From Cantharellus purpuraceus (taxonomy: Eukaryota > Basidiomycota > Agaricomycetes > Cantharellales > Hydnaceae): DNA of 64,000 bases. Below, in pieces: positions 55,014-64,000 of the stretch. The translations under genes were made by a program, and so were the position numbers. Where the stretch lies: assembly GCA_025174535.1 (NCBI GenBank), contig JALBUN010000034.1, forward strand, positions 1,448,001 to 1,512,000, written 5' to 3'. How positions within the stretch are numbered: the first letter of the stretch is position 1; every line of letters begins with the position of its first letter. A model generated the notes under the pieces. It had not been told where the DNA came from. It saw only the letters and a program-made list of their open reading frames with translations, and made no database searches.

Positions 55014-56290
55014 CTAATGAGCATCACCATTAACTACCAGCTCCTTCTCAGGTTCAAATTTTGCGCTCTCTTCGCTCTTTTGCTTGTAATCCCACTCACT
55101 TATACCCACTGTTCCACCAAGAGCTCGCCAGCGTTCTAGCCACGTGCTCCGCCTAGTCTCACATAGTCGTACAAGTTCCTCCCAGTACTCCTCGTGTTTA
55201 TACTCGAATTCTACGTTACCGCTCCAGTCTGTCATGACCTGGTCTGGTTCAATTATTCCTTGTTCGACGACCTTGGGATTAAACTTGATTTTTTCACGAG
55301 TCACTGGGTCCACGAATGGGAAGATCAAGTTAAGAAATGCCATGACGAGAAATGGGACGTTAATTATTAGCGCAAGCCCCAAACGTTCGGGATAATGAGA
55401 TCTATTGTCCGGGAATTAGAAAGGGAAATCAGAACGAAAGAGAGAGAGAAGGAAACTGCGTACTGCAAAATGTTGAGTACTTTTCGAGCTGTGCCCAGAG
55501 AGGGATTTTTCGCACGATCAGCGAAATTAATCAGTAAGGCTAGGTTTCTACAGGGAAGAAAGCAAGGATCAGCAAGATGCCAGCTGTCAGAAATAGCTAA
55601 GTACCCAACGCCCTGGTCCATGAGATCTACGCATCGTTCTAGCATCCAGACTGTGAACTGAATTTGCCTGGTTTGATCATTGGTGTTTTGGCGCGAGGGA
55701 ATCAAGTACAGAGCAGGGCGGCCAGTGACCTGGGTGCACGTGTTACGCGATTTCAAACAAAAGGGGACGACATGCATACATCGTAGCCAAATATTATTTC
55801 TTTGCCGGTGACCGCCTAAATACGAGCTTGTCAGATAACATATGGCATAAGCAAGTCGCAGAAGTACTTCTGGTTCCACGTGTTCTGCTGTTATATCGTA
55901 AACGCCGTACTCACGTCTCCACTTTAAAGTCTCTTCTAACCGTCGGATGGCGGTGTGCAGTTCCCACTTGGACGCGCTCAAGTCTCACATGAAAATGAAG
56001 AGATGTTCTTGTGCTAAAGTACCAGTTGCAAGACTTACAACGGATCAGGCATTCGTAACTCTACGTCAAGGCATAAAGTGACTGGAGATAGAAAGTGGAC
56101 CATGACTTACCAGCCAGAACTTCTCCTGCTCATTTAGTTGACCATTTTCCACTATCCCGGGTATCGTATAGCCGCTGTCTGAAAAATGCCCCAAGACTTT
56201 CAACCGCTTCTCTTCTTGTTCTGAAGACAGAGGCTCCAAAGGTTTGGCATCTTGATTCACCGGAGGTGCAATGGGTGTCGTTACTTGCAT
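55014..56290 (-). CDS. Sec14-like CRAL-TRIO lipid-transfer protein
   Basis: Predicted phosphatidylinositol/phosphatidylcholine transfer protein acting at Golgi or plasma membrane. ATG 56290 starts MQVTTPIAPPVNQDAKPLEP, then the CRAL-TRIO N-terminal helices: SSEQEEKRLKVLGHFSDSGY and LLRYLRASKWELHTAIRRLE-like text, TLKWRREYGVYDITAEHVEP. The lipid-binding domain shows RPALYLIPSRQNTNDQTRQI and FTVWMLERCVDLMDQGV, NLALLINFADRAKNPSLGTA, ARKVLNILQ, then HYPERLGLALIINVPFLVMA with the conserved YPERLG and FLNLIFPFVDPVTREKIKF. The C-terminal part (WSGNVEFEYKHEEYWEELVR) is characteristic of the fungal plasma-membrane Sec14 homologues, where a GG-N-EFEY-HE-YW pattern recurs. At least five introns. The ligand is not shown. 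Confidence 0.87.
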
Positions 56291-57202
56291 CTTCTGTCGC
56301 CCTTTTGTGCTCCTCCGAGTGGTGCGAGTCCGACGCGAGAAAGCCGCACAAGCTGCCACACACAAGCACAAGTCCGAACCCTCAATACTTATTTATACTT
56401 TATGAAACGTACCATAGCCAAGATCAAAAACCGAGCACTTGGTTTTTCTCCGAGTCTGATACTTGTGTCTGGTATTTGAACACCAGTTAAAAAAGTCTCC
56501 ATGACATTAGCATCTATTGAAATGTGGAAGCGACTGCAACACGTTAACTATAATTGGATGACGCGGACTTCATAGTCCACCGTCAGCTATATTTAGTTGA
56601 CACGGGCTTGGTGGCAATACATCAATCACTACTATTACTGGTATATACGAGCACTCTCAATGAGAGTGCTGATAGCTCTACAAATAGTAAGTAATAGGTC
56701 AATGTGCATCTCATGCACTACGAAGTAATCCAGAGAAGTGCAGAGAACACTCGTATCAATCAGACAAAGTTTGAGATTGTCCTTGAGCATGATGCGTGAG
56801 CACCGAGAGACCAGACCATCATCTAGCACTCCACATGCCTTGGCTCAAAGTTGAAGTCTGGTTTGAAAGTGTGTAGTCAAAAAATCTGCTTTTCACACAA
56901 CAATCACGAGTGAGTGGAGTAGTGTGTTCGAAGCCAAGCCGCGAGAAAAAAAGCAGGGTGGCAGTGCAGGTAATCATACACATACGCTAGACGCCGCATA
57001 AGTCAATGAATTAATGATACCTTAACTCTTCGCATCTACAAATGACCAAGTGTTGCCGTCCATCTTACTTGGTAATTAGCATTGCAAACAACGAATGACG
57101 AGATGTCAGTCTAAGCAGCTAGTAGTACACGCAGTATACTTCACAAGGGATCTTATAAAGTGTCGGGCTCAAGGTGGGACCGTTCTTTAAACTCATTAGT
57201 CG
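56291..57202. other. Intergenic, 912 bp, no gene seen
   Basis: Lies between two minus-strand genes. It holds the Sec14-like promoter and the 3' flank of the transporter gene. The longest frame (56635-56829, minus) shows no splice or family support. A short inverted repeat gcactctcaatgagagtgc occurs at about 56650-56668. Confidence 0.5.
56650..56668. repeat. Perfect 9-bp inverted repeat
   Basis: Arms GCACTCTCA and TGAGAGTGC around a single a, in an otherwise featureless gap. It could form a hairpin in RNA; it may be a terminator-type structure or chance. Confidence 0.5.
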
Positions 57203-59039
57203 TCATTGACGCTTCAGTTTGACTTCCAATCCGAGTCTCATGGCTAGGTCGAATTTTGCATGGCCCTTCCAAGTTATCAGTGGAATCCTACCTTCAAGCA
57301 GGGAAGACCCAAACAACTCACAGACATGCGAGATGCCAGTCTCCGGATCGCCAACGTGCACCGTGCTGACTTGACTCGTAAAAGGAATCTTATGGGCCAC
57401 ACCTATCAGCGTAGCAGATACAAGCAGAAGAGTCCCCGTGAATATGATAAGGTGCTCGAAATGCTCCTGCGTAAAGGTGGGGACCAAAGCACCTGCAGTG
57501 GGTGTCCCCACCAGGCAGGCGATGGCCACGAAGAAATATAACGTGCCTGAAGGCCTTCAGATAAGGCAGATACCTATAAATTAGAACCTACCCAATCTAG
57601 CGCCAAAATGTTCGACCGGGGTGATAGTGGCAATATATGCCGGCAACATGGAGACGAATGAACCTGACGTATAGGTCGTCTGGCGGTACTCCAAAAGGTT
57701 CAAAACAACAACATACTCGAGAAGAGGCCGTATAATACGCTAAACAGAATGACGGGTATACTTCCTCTAGAGGGAAGCCAGAGCGCCAACACACTTGCAC
57801 TGGCCAATACAGCTGAGGGGACGAGAATTGGAAGCCTAAGTGATTATATCAGCATAAAAAGTATGTGGTTGCCTATTGCGATCTCACACGCCAATGCGGT
57901 CGCCCAGAAACCCAGGTATGATGCGGGCGGGTACACCGCACCCATTCATGATGGGGAGAAGGTAGGGATAAATGCTGGCGGAAACACCTCTTAATTTGGC
58001 ATATTCCTCTATATAAAAGTACGGGATGAATAAGGCGTAGAAATACCTGAAAATATACCCAGGAGTTAGCTGGCACGGATGGCTTTGGGAATAAACGTAC
58101 AGAAATGCTGAGAGGGTTGCCAGGGTGTATCGACAGTCGCGAAAACCATGTAGATCAACAATCCCGGACAGTGGAACAGCAGCCTTGCGCGTGGGGTGTC
58201 GCGTCTTTATGGTGAGTGAAGCCACTATGAGGCATGCCAGGGTTAGAAAGCCTGCAATCCGGACGGCCCAGGCAAACCCAATTTTTGACCGCAGCTTTTG
58301 CAGCATAATGGGATAAATGACCCCTCCCAAGGATGAACCAGCGACAATGATCCCTAAAGCATATGCTCTTCGGCGTTTGAACCAATGTCCTACGACGGCG
58401 ACAGCGGGAGTGAATCTGGAAAGTTGTCTGGTCAGGGACAGTAAACGTGAAAAGGATAGGGAAATACATCATAGAGTTTCCTATCCCGAAAAGCACGCCT
58501 TGAACGAGGAAAAACTGATACGGACTATTCTGCTGACAAAGAGACACGAGCATTAGAGACAATACCACCAGGAGGCCTCCCAGAGGGAGCAAGATCTGCT
58601 AGAGTCTTAAGTCATGCAGGGAAAGATGACAAATGGCTAACCTACGTTTGGGCCGTAGGTATCGAAGAATCTACCCGTGATAGGGCCTCCAGCATACACC
58701 AAGGCGACCTGTAAAGCTCCTATGAGAGATATCGTTGTGGACGATGACTGAGAGAGTAATTCATCCGTATAAAATGACTGGAAAAATCCCTGTATGAGCC
58801 AGTTCAATGACGACCACCACTGACGCAATCCATATATATAGACTGACATAGGCGTTGATAATGCCTGTAGTAGAAAATAGGGCGAGAGAGCTGCCAAGCA
58901 CTACAATCCAGCCTCTACCTCCGTCAGGGGGTTCTGTGGATGATGCATCTCCCATAGAGCCCTTTGGATTGCTCTCCGGGTCGACGGGTTGATTGTGGCA
59001 TGGAGGGGCGTGCAATGCGTGAGAACCGTCATCTGACAT
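57203..59039 (-). CDS. MFS transporter, monocarboxylate-permease (MCT/Mch) type
   Basis: Twelve-helix major facilitator of the fungal monocarboxylate family, plasma membrane. ATG 59039 gives a hydrophilic N-terminus (MSDDGSHALHAPPCHNQPVD) and the family signature DGGRGWIVVLGSSLALFSTT, the MCT [D/E]G(G/S)(W/Y)GW motif in front of helix 1. Later helices: FQSFYTDELLSQSSSTTISL, GALQVALVYAGGPITGRFFD, LPLGGLLVVLSLMLVSLCQQ, QFFLVQGVLFGIGNSMMYFP, AVVGHWFKRRRAYALGIIVA with the conserved WFKRRR-A-G, and GSSLGGVIYPIMLQKL. The second half continues with YALFIPYFYIEEYAKLRGVS, PIMNGCGVPARIIPGFLGDR and LVGTPTAGALVPTF. The end, DLAMRLGLEVKLKRQ, is basic and cytosolic. About ten introns. Fungal homologues often do not carry monocarboxylates, so the substrate is open. 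Confidence 0.85.
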
Positions 59040-59688
59040 CACGACCAGCAGGGGGGAACAAGATTGACACCTCACCCAAGGGGGAGAGAAGTATACAGAC
59101 GCAAGGGTGAATCAGCGAGGATGAGCACCAGCAGAAGGCGAAGCAAAGCAATAACAGCAGGTTGCCAGCCATTGCACAATCCAAAAAAACGATAGCCTTG
59201 AATGCGTCTAAATGTGTTGTTTCCCCGAGACCTTCACGTACAGAGGCCTGACCGATTGATCAAGCAACCTGTCCAATCGGAAGACGAGAATCTCTTCCTG
59301 TACCATTCCGTGACGCGCGGGAAGATTTGGAAGATACTTTGCCGTGAACCGGACAAGGGTCAAAAGAAGGTAGCATCTCAGTTCCAGCTGCTTGAAACAG
59401 CGCGTCGCAGTAGCATTATAGACCCAAGAGACGCGCAAGTATGGTGATTCTCTGCCTCACCAAGGGTTTTCGGAGGAGTGGCATGGCAAGCTCGTAGTGC
59501 GAGTGCATGAGAAAATGTACATCCAAAAAAAAAAAGGTTCCTGGATAAGTTAGACAGCAATCCGAATGGGGTTGAACCGCTATCGCCAAGTGGAAACGTT
59601 GAAATGCCAAGAGCATACGTTGGAAGACGTCGGAGCCAGCTGCTGGGGTAGCCAACTTATCGGACACAGCTTCATTAGGTCTTCAACC
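59040..59688. other. Intergenic, 649 bp, divergent promoters
   Basis: Between the transporter start and the SDH3 start. It contains an A run at about 59525-59536 and no supported frame. A tRNA-like ggttgaacc string at about 59571 was checked and does not fold. Confidence 0.5.
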
Positions 59689-60484
59689 ATGATGAGCACG
59701 CGCGCCCTTGGGCTGACTCCGGCTCTCAGAACTACATCACGGACAGGTCGGCTTCCCTCTGCTAGCCTGAATCAGTCCTTTTTCACCTCCCCCTATTCTT
59801 CCAGCTGCCTTGCGATATTCATTTGTACTCAGAAATGTAGCTCCAAGGGCTTCGCGCAGGTGCGTAGCGACGTGCAATTCCATTAAAGGCGACGCCAGTC
59901 CTGACGACTCTCGTGTTCTGTAGATGTGTCCAAACTCAATCGCTTCCAGCTTCTGCGTCACAGGAAATCCTGAATAGCCAACGTCTGCGTCGGCCCTCCA
60001 GCCCGCACTTTACTATCTATCAACCACAGCTCACGTGGATAGCCAGCATTGCCAATCGTATCACAGGCAGTGCTCTTAGTGTCTGTGAGTCCTACTTTGG
60101 ACTTTCACCTACTCCGTGGGGAGAGTTTCTGATCTTGTGCATGCTCACAGTGCTGTACGGCTTCTCTCTGAGTTACCTTATCTTGCCTGCTGTCGGCATG
60201 CCGTTCGATGGCGCACAATTGGTCGATCTTGTACATTCCTTACCCGAGTGGGTCAAGAGCGGCAGCAAGGCTCTTCTCGCTGCGCCGTTCGCGTTTCACA
60301 GTTGGAATGGAGTCAGACATTTGCTTTGGGATTCGGGTAAATGTATGCATTTCCTCTATTTTCCATGTCGTTTGTAAGATCTAAGTTTTCGACCCCAGTT
60401 TTGAGTGTAAAGGGAGCGTATGCTACGGGTTATGCGGTCCTTGGTGCTACAGCCGTCACCACTGTTGGCCTCTTCTTTATTTAA
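59689..60484 (+). CDS. SDH3: Succinate dehydrogenase cytochrome b subunit (Sdh3)
   Basis: Membrane anchor of mitochondrial complex II, binding haem b and ubiquinone. Five exons join in frame: 59689-59746, 59805-59859, 59924-60084, 60151-60342, 60399-60484, coding for 183 residues. The N-terminus, MMSTRALGLTPALRTTSRTA then ALRYSFVLRNVAPRASRRCV, is Arg/Ser/Leu-rich with no acid: a mitochondrial presequence. The mature part has SPHFTIYQPQLTWIASIANR ITG, the Sdh3 signature (SPH-x-IY, S-x-x-x-R-ITG; Ser and Arg belong to the quinone site), and three membrane segments: YGFSLSYLILPAVGMPF, ALLAAPFAFHSWNGVRHLLW with the haem-ligand His before WNG and the HLxWD motif, and GYAVLGATAVTTVGLFFI at the end. 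The usual HRITG reads NRITG here. The first intron uses a GTCGGC donor, chosen because it alone keeps the presequence open. Confidence 0.91.
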
Positions 60485-62800
60485 ACACGCAAGATGTAAC
60501 GATGTATAAATTAGAAGAGCGCAATCCCACACTATCAGGAACATTTAACTTGATCGAGTGAATTTGCGTTGATCAGACTGTCATAATATGGGACTACTTA
60601 CATCTGTCGGCTCAGACCATAAATGACACTCGTCTAAAGTTCAATTTAGTATGCAGGCTAGTTCTCAGCGTTCTAGTGGTGTAGACTGACACCGGACACC
60701 AGCAACAGGATAGCTGTGAATTGATCCTCCGGTAGAGCCGTGAGTACATGAGATATAATTCTTTGATTTAATTTATATGCATTTGGAAAGTCACAAGCGG
60801 TTCAGACAGCTCGGCAGCTTGTCAAAGGCCAGAAACGGGTTGAAACCCATCAAGATGGAAAACGCTATGAATCGGGCACCCACGTGCAACTTAACGTTAT
60901 TTATCCCGAACACCTTATCACTTTATTGCACTGCCTCTGGTGTTGATCATGATGGAGTAAAAGGTATCGACCTGAGTGATAGGCATGCAAAGCATCTCAC
61001 ACTACCTGCCTCAGGGAAGGACGAACTTTCCAACGTGAAGAAGATCATTAACTGCATTTGCGTGCGTCGCGTTTCTTTCAGGAAGGACTCCGTGACTCGG
61101 GTCAAACGCCCCTGGAAAGCATTTATTTGGAGTTCTGACGCATCAGCTGCCCGGGTCTAGTCAAAGTGGATTAGCGCTCGCGTGCGTTCAGGTATGTGGG
61201 CGCGTGGGGACATGTCCATATTATATGTGTACTGATTGCAGGAAGCGGTATGGACCGAGCCTGCCGGACGCAAGGGTTCCGACGGACGGCGATGGCGCGA
61301 TGTATGCGAGGCAATGTGGTCACATGAGCCCAACAAGGTAGGATCGGGCCCGGGGTGGCTTCATCTGGCTTTTTGAAGTGAGTAACTAGTAGACATCGGG
61401 CCAATGATTAATCCATACGCATGCAGCCAGTGTCATGCTGCAGAATAGCGACCTAGATTTGGGCGACCGCCCTATTGCAGCAGCGTGCGGTTTGCGTCTT
61501 TGGAGACTGCCCCGAGCTTGATGTGTCACAACTTACGCTCTTCGCGCGAGTTGGATATATACAGTCAATTACCGACATCTTTGGGCTGCATGCGCGATTG
61601 CGACGATGAACATTACGGCCGCGGGGAGGTGGGCTGCTTGCAACTGGATGCGACTTGGACAGCATCTGGTCGCTTGGTCTCCTCAGTTAGGTTTATGAAA
61701 TTCTTATTCAATGACCCGTCCCCTCGTGGCCTATCATACTGAACAACATAGGGACTCTGGTTCCGTGTGTTCATGAGAGGGAATGGATGAGAAGGCGACC
61801 TTGGCAGCCTGGCCGTTTTCCGGGAGTGCCGTCGTTGTGCATTCACGATTGCGCAACTTGTGAGTCTCTCACATGCAACTTATATCATCGTACTATTAAA
61901 GAGGCAGATGACGAAGAACAAATTACTCCCGTATACAGGCATTGTGTAAGAGGTGGCTCCCCTCAGACTAGGTGTGAAGGCTTGCTCGGCGTGCATCATC
62001 CAATCTGCTGTGCAGTTGCAGTAGCGAGCTTCCTATTCCTATAACCGGTACGCGCCACCCGAAGATAAAAGACTGCAAGTACTGCACGTTGAGCAATCAC
62101 CGTGTTGCTTGACAGAATTGCTGCAGAAGGTAGGGGTATTGCCAGAATATTCAACACGTCCTCTGCCTCGCAGGAGAAAGAGGAACGTGTTGTGTGATAC
62201 CAAAGGAACGAACGACCTAGATGCGGAGATGCTCGAGAAGGGTTTATAGCCTGGAGGCAGATTGAGACTTCGTCAGCTCAGCAAGGCCACCTAGGGTTGT
62301 GGGACTGTATGGCTAGCTTGATAGTAGCAGTTATCGATGAGCTTGACGTTCTACATCAATTAGGGCGATGATAAAAGGCTGATATGAAGGCCGAGGCATG
62401 GGAAGAAACGATGACTCAAAACTGCACATGCCAAATGAAGAACATGAGTCACTACGTACGCGTCCCCTACAAAAGTGCAGCTCATCTATGGAGACCTGAT
62501 GACAACGTTCACCTTCAAGTCAAGTGCGATCGCCAGTACGTCTCGGACAAGAACGACCTGCCGCCTCCAGCCTTGTTTGGTATTCTAGATGCTTAATTGT
62601 TCTCTTGTGTTGTCGCTGTCGCGCACGTTGACCAAAGAACACGCAGTGGTGGACTCGTCGTTGTTGGCAGGTTATGCGTGCACGTTCGTCGTGCCCTGCC
62701 GAGACTATGGTTGGGTCTCAGTTTGAACTGCCGGCCGTCATTCAAATGGGCCTATGTTGGCTCCTATCTCAATAGTCTAGCACACTTTCTACTCGCCGCC
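60485..62800. other. Gene-poor 2.3-kb stretch upstream of MAF1
   Basis: The longest region without a supportable gene. Open frames at 60777-61160, 61485-61742 and 62384-62596 show no recognisable domain. One 96-nt segment (61242-61337) looks like an exon, with an acceptor before it and a donor after it. No RNA gene, terminal inverted repeat or transposon domain was recognised. The part next to 62801 must hold the MAF1 promoter. Confidence 0.5.
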
Positions 62801-63973
62801 ATGAAGTACATGGAAATTCCTGAACTTGCCTCTCTCTCGCGCAGTCTACACCATCATTCATCAGAGTGTACGGTGCACACCCGCATAGAAGCCTACTCGT
62901 GCAAGTCCATCAACAAGGAGAAGAAGCTGTTTGCGACTCTCGAACACTCTTATCTTGAGGATTTAGCAGCTCCCCGCTCACTTCCTCCTAATGCTAGTCC
63001 TCAGGATGATCTAACGCCCTTTGGTCATCTCGCACATCCCACCGCGAGGAAGACCCTCTATCTCCTCATTGCCACCCTCAACGTCGCCTTTCCCGACCAT
63101 TCCTTCTCTACTCTGCGTCCAGACTCGTTTGTACGCGAACCTTCCGGCGCTCACATCTTGAACGCTCTCTCTACCACCCTTATTTCTCTTCGTGCTCCTC
63201 CTAACAGCCTAGGTGTTTCACCCCCACGCAGTTATGCCTCATATCCCCCTCCTCCCGATCCTGAGCCATCTGCATCGTCGTCTCCTTTCTTTCCTTCCTC
63301 TGTTCCTACATCCTCGTCGCCACCAAACCCTTTCGCCAACACCGACAGTGCTCCGCCACCCATCATGTCGGGCACTCACCCTACATTGTACAGACTCCTT
63401 GACGACGTCATCAAACTGGCTGAATGCGAAGTCTTTTCTTACTCACCAGACATCAACTCGGATCCTCACGCTGGCGATTCAGACGATGATGAGCCTGAAA
63501 GTGACGAGGGACCCGAGTTTTCTGATGATGAGTATGATTTCGCAGATCAGTCAGAGCCAGAGGATGACTACACCTTTTCGTTTGATGAGGACAATGAGCC
63601 TGAGGTCACAGTGTCCATATCACCGCCCAAGTCCCGATGGATGCACGATCAGCCACGGAGAAGGACGGATTCATCCGACGATTCAGCACTCAATTCGCCA
63701 GAGCGATCGCGCCCCCATCACATCTCCTCTTTCCGTCACAGGCGTCCTCGTACGCCGTTGCTCTGGTCTTCCCACTGGTTCTTTTATAACAAGAAGCTGA
63801 AGCGTATTTTATTCATATCTGTCTGGGCAAGAAAGAAGGCCTGGCCTGTCTCTACGAGTGTTCTTGAAGAATCTAGTGGGTACCGCTTACCTACCAGTGG
63901 CGAATCTTTCCGAGGTTGGGCGGGTGATGTGGGCGCCGGTGCAAGAGCCCTAGGTCTAGCGAAGAGCTTGTAA
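62801..63973 (+). CDS. MAF1: Maf1, repressor of RNA polymerase III
   Basis: Nutrient- and stress-dependent repressor that binds Pol III and blocks tRNA and 5S transcription. ATG 62801 starts MKYMEIPELASLSRSLHHHS, the conserved A box beginning; upstream in-frame sequence has no other ATG. It continues TRIEAYSCKSINKEKKLFAT and LEHSYLEDLA, then a variable linker, RKTLYLLIATLNVAFPDHSF and YRLLDDVIKLAECEVFSYSP of the B box. After a long acidic stretch (DSDDDEPESDEGPEFSDDEY) comes LLWSSHWFFYNKKLKRILFI then SVWARKKA, the C box with the WFFYNKKLKRI pattern. The Ser/Pro-rich linker between residues about 155 and 205 is a likely phosphorylation region. It is intronless and 390 residues long, longer than yeast-sized cores because of the insert; unusual here, where nearly every other gene has introns. 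Confidence 0.93.
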   Translation: MKYMEIPELASLSRSLHHHSSECTVHTRIEAYSCKSINKEKKLFATLEHSYLEDLAAPRSLPPNASPQDDLTPFGHLAHPTARKTLYLLIATLNVAFPDHSFSTLRPDSFVREPSGAHILNALSTTLISLRAPPNSLGVSPPRSYASYPPPPDPEPSASSSPFFPSSVPTSSSPPNPFANTDSAPPPIMSGTHPTLYRLLDDVIKLAECEVFSYSPDINSDPHAGDSDDDEPESDEGPEFSDDEYDFADQSEPEDDYTFSFDEDNEPEVTVSISPPKSRWMHDQPRRRTDSSDDSALNSPERSRPHHISSFRHRRPRTPLLWSSHWFFYNKKLKRILFISVWARKKAWPVSTSVLEESSGYRLPTSGESFRGWAGDVGAGARALGLAKSL

Positions 63974-64000
63974 GGCTCACCTGGTAAGTCGCTGTTTGGT

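Noticed and set aside
59560..59640. Possible tRNA around ggttgaaccgc
   Set aside because: The flanking bases do not form a T stem or any acceptor stem.
60777..61160. 127-residue open frame as a real gene
   Set aside because: No recognisable domain, no clear composition signal, and no splice partner that extends it; kept only as part of the gene-poor stretch.
62597..62800. Extra 68 residues at the start of MAF1
   Set aside because: No ATG in that part (it opens with TTG) and the conserved A box begins exactly at ATG 62801.

Overview
The window is nuclear DNA from a filamentous basidiomycete, most likely an Agaricomycete. The evidence is the gene style: nearly every gene is cut by many introns of about 45-70 bp with GT(A/G)xGT donors and short CAG/TAG acceptors, genes sit on both strands with very short gaps, base composition is close to even, and the protein families (fungal Cwh43, Zn2Cys6 activator with fungal-specific domain, fungal-type double-length phosphofructokinase, small secreted Ser-rich protein with a GPI-type tail) fit that group. 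There are no operons and I see no transposon, rRNA or CRISPR array. Exon joins given below were worked out by eye from frame, splice consensus and family resemblance; none was checked by alignment or RNA data.

Layout. 1-8.1 kb: 3' part of CWH43 (GPI lipid remodelling), the AP-3 beta adaptin on the opposite strand ending 8 bp away, a 1.4-kb gap with protein-like fragments, and a J-domain protein. 8.5-20.1 kb: a Zn2Cys6 regulator, a TMEM41/VTT-domain membrane protein, an ankyrin protein, the PP1 regulator Sds22, a Bqt4-like nuclear-envelope protein, and a paraoxonase-like esterase. 20.5-28.2 kb: an Na+/Ca2+ exchanger, the arginine methyltransferase PRMT5, one intron-containing tRNA-Tyr(GTA), and a small secreted Ser-rich protein. 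28.6-38.2 kb: a very long, many-exon, acidic Ser/Thr/Pro-rich protein of no recognised family that ends in a CaaX box (CLLM), followed directly by a MINDY deubiquitinase that also ends in a CaaX box (CIII). 38.3-54.7 kb: dense housekeeping genes in divergent and convergent pairs: phosphofructokinase, CCT5, VPS34, SHB17-like sugar bisphosphatase, APC6/Cdc16, an unrecognised gene, and the ribosome-biogenesis protein Nop15/NIFK. 55.0-64.0 kb: a Sec14-like lipid-transfer protein, a monocarboxylate-type MFS transporter, SDH3, a 2.3-kb gene-poor stretch, and the Pol III repressor MAF1.

How the genes relate. Several act in membrane traffic or lipid handling (CWH43, AP-3 beta, TMEM41-like, VPS34, Sec14-like), in phosphate/protein signalling (Sds22, PRMT5, APC6), or in central metabolism (PFK, SHB17-like, SDH3). 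I see no cluster logic tying them together; it reads as ordinary euchromatic order. The unusual part is the 28.6-36.4 kb gene, built from many phase-0 exons, with visible tandem exon duplication, one GC-AG intron and a prenylation motif shared with its neighbour.
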